Positions 1-5,270 of a DNA stretch of 12,485 bases are shown here, piece by piece. Under the pieces are notes generated by a model, which saw only the letters and a program-made list of their open reading frames with translations, was not told the origin of the DNA and did not search any database. Origin of the DNA: Candidatus Moranbacteria bacterium GW2011_GWE2_36_40 (GTDB lineage Bacteria > Patescibacteriota > Minisyncoccia > Moranbacterales > GWC2-37-73). Numbering within the stretch: position 1 is the stretch's first letter; each line of letters begins with the position of its first letter. The position numbers and the translations under genes were made by a program. The stretch is from positions 1-12,485 of the forward strand of contig LBRX01000035.1 in assembly GCA_000991645.1 (NCBI GenBank), read 5' to 3'.

Positions 1-28
1 TGTAATTAAGCTGTTTATGCCTTAATTA
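1..28. repeat. 8-bp inverted repeat over the stop codon of the SGNH gene
   Basis: TAATTAAG (3-10) and CTTAATTA (21-28) form a perfect AT-only stem with a 10-nt loop, and the right arm includes the TAA stop (26-28). There is no U-tract on the minus strand, so it is a weak candidate for a transcript end and not a clear terminator. Confidence 0.35.
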
Positions 29-1195
29 TACAGTAAAAATGGGGGTTTTTGCAATAATTCTAGGTTTTAGTTTTTCAGGGGAATTGGCAACAGTCCCATC
101 ATATGATGCAAGTAGAGTGTCTGGAACAGATGGGTTTTCTAATGCAGAGTAGGCATCAATTTTATAATCTACATCAGTCGCCGTGTTCATTATCCAGGTA
201 TTAACGGTATCTACAACAGTTTGAAAGCCAGAAGTCCACGAAGTATGAGTTTTAAAAGGTGTTATAGTTACAGCGACAACTTTTGAGCCATTATTATGTG
301 CTGCTGTATACATCGCTTGGAGATTTGACTCTATAGTTGCTGCTGATATGGATGCTAACACATCGTTAATTCCACCTAAAACTACAACATATTCGGCATC
401 CGCAACAACAACATCAGAACTAAATCTTGCTAACATTTGAGTAGTCGTATTACCGCCAACGCCATAACTATTAACATTCCATGAGGTTCCAAGTAAAGTT
501 TCCAGAGAAGTCTCATAGGTATTATTAGATAAACTATCGCCCATAGAATAAATTTGATGGTTTTGAAAAATATTAACCTTATTTAAAGATATATCGCCAG
601 TTACATCTAATTTCGACATTGAACTCGTCGTCCCAATCCCTAAACTACTAACATTAACCAAATTCTTCCCATTCAAATCAACCTGCCCTGTCGCACCAGA
701 ATATGGAATTGCGCCGACCTGGTTTGCGGTAAGGTCAGTGATTTGCGAACCATTAAGCGCAGCATATGCTCCAGTCAAATTGTTGGCTGAAAAATCTTGT
801 GCGGTTGAACTTTTAGAAATTTTTTCATTAACATAATCGTCAAGGCCACGGATTTTATCTGTGCCAAGCCCGCCATCTTTGACAGCTTTATCATTAATTG
901 AACCTTTTTTTATGTTAAAGCTCGTGAAAATTCCCTTCCAATCATCGCTTTTCTTTTTGATTTCCGAAATGACATATTTCTCAGCATTCTTTTTGACAGC
1001 CAGTGATTCTTCTTTGGAAAAATAGTTTTTCCAATAAGTGGATTTAGAAAGATTGATCTTTTCCGCAGCTTGAGCAGATATTGTGCTAACAAAAAACAAT
1101 CCCATTAAAAAAATTCCTATCAACAAATTGACACGAATTTTTGACGAATTCCCACCCCAGTGAAATATTTCATTTTCACGGGGTAAACGAAGCAC
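26..1195 (-). CDS. Secreted SGNH/GDSL-hydrolase-like protein with tail-fibre-like stalk
   Basis: The product (389 aa) has a signal-peptide-like hydrophobic stretch (about residues 22-43, ending SAQA-A), so it is probably exported. Residues 45-135 are Lys-rich and partly helical. Residues 136-205 contain 'IPYSGATGQVDLNG' and 'LGIGTTSSMSKLDVTGD', modules typical of phage tail fibres and large CPR surface proteins. Residues 213-389 look like an SGNH hydrolase: block I GDS (219-221, Ser221 as nucleophile), GGN (247-249), and the GGIND block (274-278). The block V Asp-x-x-His that should follow near residue 366 is not seen; the tail reads YDGTVANSPEK, then stops. Catalysis is therefore doubtful. 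The start is uncertain: GTG at 1195 lies in repeat-like DNA with a CCCC/GGGG hairpin over codons 5-15, and the first in-frame ATG (1105) would remove the signal peptide. The substrate is unknown. The family assignment is good; activity is not established. Confidence 0.75.
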   Translation of the reverse strand: MLRLPRENEIFHWGGNSSKIRVNLLIGIFLMGLFFVSTISAQAAEKINLSKSTYWKNYFSKEESLAVKKNAEKYVISEIKKKSDDWKGIFTSFNIKKGSINDKAVKDGGLGTDKIRGLDDYVNEKISKSSTAQDFSANNLTGAYAALNGSQITDLTANQVGAIPYSGATGQVDLNGKNLVNVSSLGIGTTSSMSKLDVTGDISLNKVNIFQNHQIYSMGDSLSNNTYETSLETLLGTSWNVNSYGVGGNTTTQMLARFSSDVVVADAEYVVVLGGINDVLASISAATIESNLQAMYTAAHNNGSKVVAVTITPFKTHTSWTSGFQTVVDTVNTWIMNTATDVDYKIDAYSALENPSVPDTLLASYDGTVANSPEKLKPRIIAKTPIFTV

Positions 1196-1219
1196 GAATT
1201 TAGATAGTTTTAGCAGCTT

Positions 1220-1257
<38 letters not shown>

Positions 1258-1308
1258 TTTCATATTCTTGTTTTTACAAATTTTATTTAATATTATTTTA
1301 TAAATAAA

Positions 1309-1408
1309 CGAATTTTCACAAATTACCGACTAATTTTCACGAAACACGAATGGCAACGAATTCGTGATTCGTTTTTCATTTGTTTATGAATTCATGTCCA
1401 TTCGTCTC
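1309..1408. repeat. Degenerate CACGAAT / ATTCGTG repeat region
   Basis: This spacer between rhuM and the SGNH-like gene holds repeated CGAATTTTCAC and AATTTTCACGAA words (1309-1319, 1331-1343), CACGAAT (1345-1351), the palindrome ACGAATTCGT (1356-1365) and ATTCGT (1367-1372). Related words continue into the 5' end of the SGNH frame (1130-1200). The same vocabulary, in the other orientation, recurs at 9762-9811. No gene or terminator is visible here. Confidence 0.55.
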
Positions 1409-1429
1409 CCCGCATTATATCACATATAT

Positions 1430-2443
1430 CTATTTCTGTAATTTTTTCCCCAAAATTTTCTTTACTTCTCGATCAAAATCCGAAACATAATTTTTATCTT
1501 GTACCACGCGATATTTTTCATATTCTTTCTCGGCCAAAGCAACCGCGACTTCATGACTAACTTTCCCAGTATTTGTCAGGATTTCATGTTCGCTGAATTT
1601 CAAAAATGCATTCAATTTTTTGACCCAATCTTTCATATACATCACTCTGCCGCGAGCTGCCTGCATTTCAGCGTAGTCAATGTACATGTTTACAATCCGA
1701 TTGAGATCCGTGAGTTCTTTTTTGTCCAAATAGTTTTTAGCAATTATCACGTCACTTGGCATGATTTTTCCTTTTGGACTTCGACGCCAAGAAGTTAATC
1801 CCAGAAAATCTTTCTTGTTACTAACCCGCTCGGAAATAATTTCCGCAGCAGTTTTTCCGGTAATCGCAAAATGCAGCTTATTTTGCACAGTGGCAAAAAA
1901 TTGTCTTGTTTCAAAAGCTGCTGAGGAATAATCCACCGATGTGGCATATATGTCAGTAACTTTTTGATACAGCATTCGCTCGCTCGTGCGGATGTCACGG
2001 ATTTCTTCATATAGTTCGTCGAAAAAACGTGTAGAGAAACGAGAGCCATGTTTGAATCTGTCAGAGTCTAGCGCATAGCCTTTGTGGATGTAGTTTTTCA
2101 AAATATTTGTTGCCCACTGACGAAATTGAGTGCCCCGCTCGGAATTTATGCGATAACCCACAGCTATAATTGCTTCCAGTGAATAAAATTTTGTCTTATA
2201 ATCTTTGCCATCTGCGGCAGTTGTTAAGAATTCCTTAATAACTGAATTTTCATCTATTTCTCCCTTTTCGAATAGATTTTTCAAATGCATGTTGATGTTT
2301 GGTACCGTCGTGTCAAAAAGTTCCGCCATCCGTTTTTGTGGTAGCCAGATATTTTCTTCAACATAAAAAACTTCGACATTAACCGAGCCATCGGGGGTTT
2401 GATAAAAAGCGATTTGATTGTCTGATATTTTATTCTTTTTCAT
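1430..2443 (-). CDS. RhuM-family protein (Virulence_RhuM)
   Basis: The 337-aa product matches the RhuM family, named after a gene on a Salmonella pathogenicity island and common in CPR and many other bacteria. Its biochemical function is unsettled. The N-terminal third has the family hallmark IWLPQKRMAELFDTT (32-46), which looks like a helix-turn-helix, followed by VPNINMHLKNLF, the FYSLEAIIAVGYRINSERG motif (86-104) and TQFRQWATNILKNYIHKGY (105-123). This region resembles the DNA-binding parts of phage antirepressor/Bro-type proteins. The C-terminal part (about 200-337) carries the conserved LNRIVNMYIDYAEMQA region. Length is normal for the family and the frame is intact. ATG 2443 has no Shine-Dalgarno sequence. 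A TATAAT box and a perfect palindrome upstream suggest regulated, perhaps autoregulated, expression. No Fic/Doc partner is visible nearby. Confidence 0.88.
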   Translation of the reverse strand: MKKNKISDNQIAFYQTPDGSVNVEVFYVEENIWLPQKRMAELFDTTVPNINMHLKNLFEKGEIDENSVIKEFLTTAADGKDYKTKFYSLEAIIAVGYRINSERGTQFRQWATNILKNYIHKGYALDSDRFKHGSRFSTRFFDELYEEIRDIRTSERMLYQKVTDIYATSVDYSSAAFETRQFFATVQNKLHFAITGKTAAEIISERVSNKKDFLGLTSWRRSPKGKIMPSDVIIAKNYLDKKELTDLNRIVNMYIDYAEMQAARGRVMYMKDWVKKLNAFLKFSEHEILTNTGKVSHEVAVALAEKEYEKYRVVQDKNYVSDFDREVKKILGKKLQK

Positions 2444-2479
2444 TTTATAAAATAATAAATCATTAAATCATACATTTGA

Positions 2480-2485
2480 ATTATA
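2480..2485 (-). promoter_or_regulatory. Probable -10 box of rhuM-family gene
   Basis: The minus strand reads TATAAT here, 37 nt before the ATG at 2443. A -35 hexamer at 17-nt spacing (2503-2508, TATCAA) is poor, so the promoter may depend on an activator or be weak. Confidence 0.5.
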
Positions 2486-2491
2486 CTACGA

Positions 2492-2507
2492 ATCAAAACG
2501 TTTTGAT
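2492..2507. promoter_or_regulatory. 16-bp perfect palindrome, candidate operator
   Basis: ATCAAAACGTTTTGAT is perfectly self-complementary. It lies between the -10 box and -35 position of the rhuM-family gene, where a dimeric repressor would block RNA polymerase. The RhuM-like product itself, with an HTH-like N-terminus, is a plausible but unproven ligand. Confidence 0.45.
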
Positions 2508-2531
2508 AGTAATAGTAATTATTATCCACAT

Positions 2532-2559
2532 AAAAAATCCAACCTAGGCTGGATTTTTT
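2532..2559. terminator. Intrinsic terminator downstream of greA, bidirectional
   Basis: AAAAAATCCA (2532-2541) pairs with TGGATTTTTT (2550-2559) around an 8-nt loop. Each strand has a T6 tract, so it can end greA transcripts (minus strand) and plus-strand readthrough. Confidence 0.75.
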
Positions 2560-2565
2560 ACGATA

Positions 2566-2660
2566 TGTCATTCTAAATTTGTTTCGGAATATATTTTCTT
2601 TATTTCAATAAACTTACGATAACCAGGATCATGATCCGCCAGCTGACGAACAGAATGACA
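2566..2660. repeat. REP/MITE-like palindromic element, degenerate
   Basis: The element is bounded by a perfect 9-bp inverted repeat, TGTCATTCT (2566-2574) and AGAATGACA (2652-2660). Inside is the 12-bp palindrome GGATCATGATCC (2626-2637) followed by CCGCCAGCTG. Its ends resemble those of the element at 7136-7252 (TGTCAT...ATGACA), so both probably belong to one class of dispersed intergenic repeats. It lies between greA and its terminator. Confidence 0.55.
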
Positions 2661-2664
2661 CGCT

Positions 2665-3066
2665 TTATTTTACATCAACAATCTTATAAGTGATAACACC
2701 TTTTGGAGTTGTCACATCAACGCTGTCTCCGGCATTGTGTCCCATGAATGCTTTTCCAAGTGGAGATTCATTGGATATTTTGAAATTTGCAGGGTCAGCC
2801 TCATTGGAACCAACAATTGTAAATTCCATTTGATTTCCATTTGATTCAACCTTTACAACACTGCTCATCTGAGCACCTTTCTGAGAATCATCTCTTTCAA
2901 CAACTTGAGAATTTTTGATAACCATTTCAAGTTCTCCAATGCGTGATTCATTTTCATTTTGTTGTGATTTTGCTTCGGCAGCAATTTCTTGCCTTAGACG
3001 AGTTTTTCTGTCCTCAAGCTCCTCATTCAATTTTTTTAATCCTTCTTTAGTGATAAATCGTACCAT
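2665..3066 (-). CDS. greA: GreA/GreB-family transcription factor lacking the coiled-coil tip
   Basis: GreA enters the secondary channel of RNA polymerase and stimulates cleavage of backtracked RNA. This product is 133 aa, against about 158 usually. Its N-terminus has the usual start (ITKEGLKKLNEELEDRKTR, residues 5-23) and its C-terminal FKBP-like domain is complete (EFTIVGSNEADPANFKIS 81-98, SPLGKAFMG 101-109, PKGVITYKIVDV 121-132). Between the two coiled-coil helices, IAAEA (28-32) runs straight into KSQQNENESRIGELE (33-47). The loop that normally reads G-D-L-x-E-N-A-E-Y and carries the two acidic residues needed for RNA cleavage is missing, about 18-20 residues. It may bind polymerase without cleavage activity, like Gfh-type factors; this is inference. 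It has its own promoter, a leader hairpin and a 3' terminator. No Shine-Dalgarno precedes ATG 3066. Confidence 0.87.
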   Translation of the reverse strand: MVRFITKEGLKKLNEELEDRKTRLRQEIAAEAKSQQNENESRIGELEMVIKNSQVVERDDSQKGAQMSSVVKVESNGNQMEFTIVGSNEADPANFKISNESPLGKAFMGHNAGDSVDVTTPKGVITYKIVDVK

Positions 3067-3090
3067 AACAATTCTTGTATTTTAGTGATT

Positions 3091-3111
3091 AAAAAATACC
3101 GCTCAAGCGGT
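3091..3111 (-). terminator. Terminator-like hairpin in the greA leader (candidate attenuator)
   Basis: On the minus strand ACCGCTTGAGCGGT forms a GC-rich 5-bp stem with a TTGA loop and is followed by A then six T. It lies between the greA promoter (3148-3176) and the ATG (3066), about 25 nt before the start codon. It would stop part of the transcripts before greA or release a short leader RNA of about 50 nt. Confidence 0.6.
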
Positions 3112-3147
3112 GATGAATTACATCTATATTAACTGTAAACCACGTAT

Positions 3148-3176
3148 ATGATATCTGAAAAATATCGCTCTGTCAA
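3148..3176 (-). promoter_or_regulatory. Strong sigma70-type promoter of greA
   Basis: The minus strand has TTGACA (3171-3176), a 17-nt spacer and TATCAT (3148-3153). This is a consensus -35, one mismatch in the -10, and ideal spacing. The predicted start is near 3141, giving a 5' leader of about 75 nt that contains the hairpin at 3091-3111. Confidence 0.8.
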
Positions 3177-3179
3177 GGG

Positions 3180-3205
3180 TTGATATTTTTTAGGAAAAAT
3201 ATCAA
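3180..3205. repeat. 11-bp perfect inverted repeat just upstream of the greA -35
   Basis: TTGATATTTTT (3180-3190) and AAAAATATCAA (3195-3205) are separated by TAGG. The AT-rich palindrome ends 4 bp before the -35 box, in the place of an UP element or regulator site. It could instead be part of the rseP 3' end, but there is no GC-rich stem. Confidence 0.5.
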
Positions 3206-3214
3206 TAATAACAC

Positions 3215-3335
3215 TTTTGCATTGTTCGCCTATTTCTTTTTTGGCACGCTTTTGGATGAATACTCACTATCCAAAAGCTCAAGAGTCGCTGTCGCCAACA
3301 ATTGGCCAAAAAAGAAATAGTCTCACAATACAAAA
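3215..3335. repeat. 121-nt nested inverted repeat between rseP and greA
   Basis: The outer arms 3215-3245 and 3305-3335 pair at 27 of 31 positions, including a perfect 16-bp block, CTATTTCTTTTTTGGC (3230-3245) against 3305-3320. Nested inside are GCTTTTGGAT (3248-3257) with ATCCAAAAGC (3269-3278), 10 of 10, and a small GCCAA/TTGGC hairpin (3294-3306). It starts 15 nt past the rseP stop. No U-tract follows, so it is not a standard terminator. It could be a small non-autonomous element or a stabilising 3' structure. Confidence 0.7.
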
Positions 3336-3349
3336 ACCCTAACAATAAA

Positions 3350-4483
3350 CTAAAATATCCCCTTAATTCCATAACGCATCAAATCATTAACCACCAAATA
3401 TGCCATCAACATCATCAGCAAGAAAAAACCAGTAGTATGAAGGGCATTTTCGGTTTTTTGACTAATAGGAGAACCCTTTATTTTTTCAATCAAAATAAAC
3501 AGGATGCGACCACCATCAAGCGCTGGTATTGGCAAAATATTAACTATTCCGAGGTTTATACTCAAAAGTGCAGCCAACTGCACCAATGATGCAAAACCTA
3601 GCGCTGTGGCTTGTTTTGTAAAATGGGCAATCGCAAGTGGTCCGCCAATATTTGAAGTATCGCCCGCGAAAAGACTCTTAATTACAACTCCCATCATTAA
3701 CATCACATTCCACATAACCGTTGGGCCCTGCTTAATAGATTCCCAGAGCGAATATTTCACAAAAATTGTCTGAGCAAGTCCAACACCCAAAAGTCCTTCT
3801 CCAACTGGAGCTTCGAGTCTTGGTGCTCCAGTTAAATTCAAGGTTTTTTCACCACGCAAAATCTCAAAAGTAATTTGTTTTCCTTTATTATCAGAAACAA
3901 AAGATTGTAGCTCGGCAATATTAGAAAATCCCTTAGCACATCTTACATCTTCTCCAACACATTTCACAACCACATCACCTTCACGAATACCCATCTCATA
4001 AGCTGGACTTTTTGGAACAACTGTTGCGATTTGAATCTTTGCGCCTTTTACTGATGTATCATTTTGATCAACTTCTTGATTTACGCCTAAAAATAAAAGA
4101 AATGAAAACAAAACCCAAGCCAAAATAAAATTCATAATCACACCCGCAGCTAAAACTTTAATCCTAATCCAGGCTGATTTACTTGCAAAACTATCTTTAT
4201 CAGAATTACCTTCACCATTCTCACCCTTAATACGCACAAATCCCCCCAAAGGAAACCAGTTCAAGGAATAAATAGTATTTTCAGACTCGACATGCTTATT
4301 ACCAGCTACGATTTCCCACTTTTTACTTTTTTCATTAAAATAACAGCCGATAGCACGAGGAGGAAAACCGAAACCAAACTCCTCACATTTAATACCATTT
4401 CTGCGTGCCACCACAAAGTGACCAAGTTCATGAACGAAAACTAATAGACCAAGGATTATTAGGAAGACGATTAATGTAAGCAT
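3350..4483 (-). CDS. rseP: RseP-type site-2 protease (M50 membrane zinc metalloprotease)
   Basis: This family cuts transmembrane segments of anti-sigma factors and leftover signal peptides inside the membrane. The first membrane helix carries the zinc motif HELGH (residues 18-22: His18, Glu19, His22). It is followed by the family's FGFGFPPR region (36-43) and the FPLGGFVRIKGE strand (77-88). A second helix spans about 109-132, and one PDZ domain (about 150-215, PKSPAYEMGIREGDVVV) reads the substrate. NILPIPALDGG (315-325) supplies the third zinc ligand, Asp323, in the third helix, and a final helix spans 352-366. At 377 aa it has one PDZ domain; the E. coli enzyme, about 450 aa, has two. It lies downstream of a lipoprotein gene and frr. 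No rseA-like gene is seen, so its substrate is unknown. No Shine-Dalgarno precedes the ATG. Confidence 0.93.
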   Translation of the reverse strand: MLTLIVFLIILGLLVFVHELGHFVVARRNGIKCEEFGFGFPPRAIGCYFNEKSKKWEIVAGNKHVESENTIYSLNWFPLGGFVRIKGENGEGNSDKDSFASKSAWIRIKVLAAGVIMNFILAWVLFSFLLFLGVNQEVDQNDTSVKGAKIQIATVVPKSPAYEMGIREGDVVVKCVGEDVRCAKGFSNIAELQSFVSDNKGKQITFEILRGEKTLNLTGAPRLEAPVGEGLLGVGLAQTIFVKYSLWESIKQGPTVMWNVMLMMGVVIKSLFAGDTSNIGGPLAIAHFTKQATALGFASLVQLAALLSINLGIVNILPIPALDGGRILFILIEKIKGSPISQKTENALHTTGFFLLMMLMAYLVVNDLMRYGIKGIF

Positions 4484-4525
4484 TTATTTTTTATTTAAAC
4501 TTATATGTTAAATTATTTCAAAGAT

Positions 4526-4651
4526 ACAATAACCAAGATACAAACATCAAATAATATTCAAGCACCAAAATTCAATAACCAAACTGCTTTTGTTTTGAAG
4601 TTTGAAATTTGAAGTTTATTTGGTTATTGTTTCTTGTTTTTTGGTTATTGT
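4526..4651. repeat. CAATAACCAA inverted-repeat element in the frr-rseP spacer
   Basis: The spacer is bounded by ACAATAACCAA (4526-4536) and TTGGTTATTGT (4641-4651). A second inner pair is CAATAACCAAA (4573-4583) and TTTGGTTATTG (4619-4629). Each pair is perfect over 11 bp, and the DNA between is A/T-rich (TTTGAAGTTTGAAATTTGAAG). The whole spacer can fold into a long imperfect hairpin. I see no promoter for rseP inside it. Confidence 0.65.
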
Positions 4652-4667
4652 AGCGCCTTGCGCTACA
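4649..4667. repeat. 8-bp hairpin overlapping the frr stop codon
   Basis: TGTAGCGC (4649-4656) and GCGCTACA (4660-4667) form a perfect GC-rich stem with a 3-nt loop, and the frr TAG (4663-4665) is inside it. On the minus strand no U-tract follows, so termination is not supported. A pause or processing site between frr and rseP is possible. Confidence 0.6.
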
Positions 4668-5220
4668 CTGTCATTATTTCCACTTCTTTTTTAGCGCGGA
4701 GTTCTTCAATTTTTTTATTATATTCATCAACAACTATTTGCAATTTTTCCTTACCAGCAAATTCATCATCCTCGGAAATTTCACCAGCCTTTTGAGCATC
4801 TTTAATTTCCTTTAAAATTTCTTCGCGAATTGAGCGGACTGCAATACGCCCTTCTTCCGCTTTTTGATTTAATGCCTTTACCATCTCTCTTCTGCGATCT
4901 TCTGTAAGCATTGGAATATTAATGCGAACCAAAATTCCATCATTCATTGGATTCAAATTTAAATCAGAACTCCTAATGGCACCTTCGATAGCAGCCAGCG
5001 CTCCACGATCCCATGGTTGAATGGAGATTGTTCTTGGCTCAGGAGTGTTAATACTTGCAATTTGCTTTAGCGGTGTTTTGGCTCCATAATAATCAACCAG
5101 CAAATCTTCAACTAATGATGGATTAGCTCTGCCAGTTCTTATTTTGCTAGCTTCATTTTTAAAATGTTCGATAGATTTTTCCAAATCTTCTTTATGTAAG
5201 TTTATAATCTCATTGTACAT
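4663..5220 (-). CDS. frr: Ribosome recycling factor
   Basis: RRF works with EF-G in the cytoplasm to split the post-termination ribosome. The 185-aa product has the standard length and both domains. The long-helix domain starts with HKEDLEKSIEHFKNEASKIRTGRANPSLVEDLLVDYYG (9-46, with the invariant RTGRA segment) and resumes at about residue 104 with PMLTEDRRREMVK, then RIAVRSIREE and the C-terminal helix. The small beta domain is residues 31-103, with TPLKQIASINTPEPRTISIQPWD. It lies 50 bp after the lipoprotein gene, which fits co-transcription, and rseP follows. Neither pyrH nor tsf, frequent frr neighbours, is present. There is no Shine-Dalgarno; the region before the ATG is a TTAGTTATTAGG-type repeat. 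Confidence 0.96.
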   Translation of the reverse strand: MYNEIINLHKEDLEKSIEHFKNEASKIRTGRANPSLVEDLLVDYYGAKTPLKQIASINTPEPRTISIQPWDRGALAAIEGAIRSSDLNLNPMNDGILVRINIPMLTEDRRREMVKALNQKAEEGRIAVRSIREEILKEIKDAQKAGEISEDDEFAGKEKLQIVVDEYNKKIEELRAKKEVEIMTV

Positions 5221-5223
5221 ATT

Positions 5224-5258
5224 TTTTAGTTATTAGGTTTTAGTTATTAGGTTTTAGG
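5224..5258. repeat. 14-bp tandem repeat between the lipoprotein gene and frr
   Basis: The 14-bp unit TTTTAGTTATTAGG occurs 2.5 times without a mismatch (5224-5237, 5238-5251, 5252-5258). It fills most of the 50-bp spacer and ends four bases before the frr ATG. Confidence 0.85.
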
Positions 5259-5270
5259 CTCTTGGTATTA

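Noticed and set aside
3215..3335. Integron attC site
   Set aside because: The structure is palindromic, but I find no RYYYAAC/GTTRRRY box pairs at the expected places and no cassette structure or integrase.
3302..3589. 95-codon plus-strand frame opposite the end of rseP
   Set aside because: It is antisense to the conserved LDGG region of rseP and begins in the inverted repeat. The composition (His/Gln runs) is an artefact of the opposite strand.
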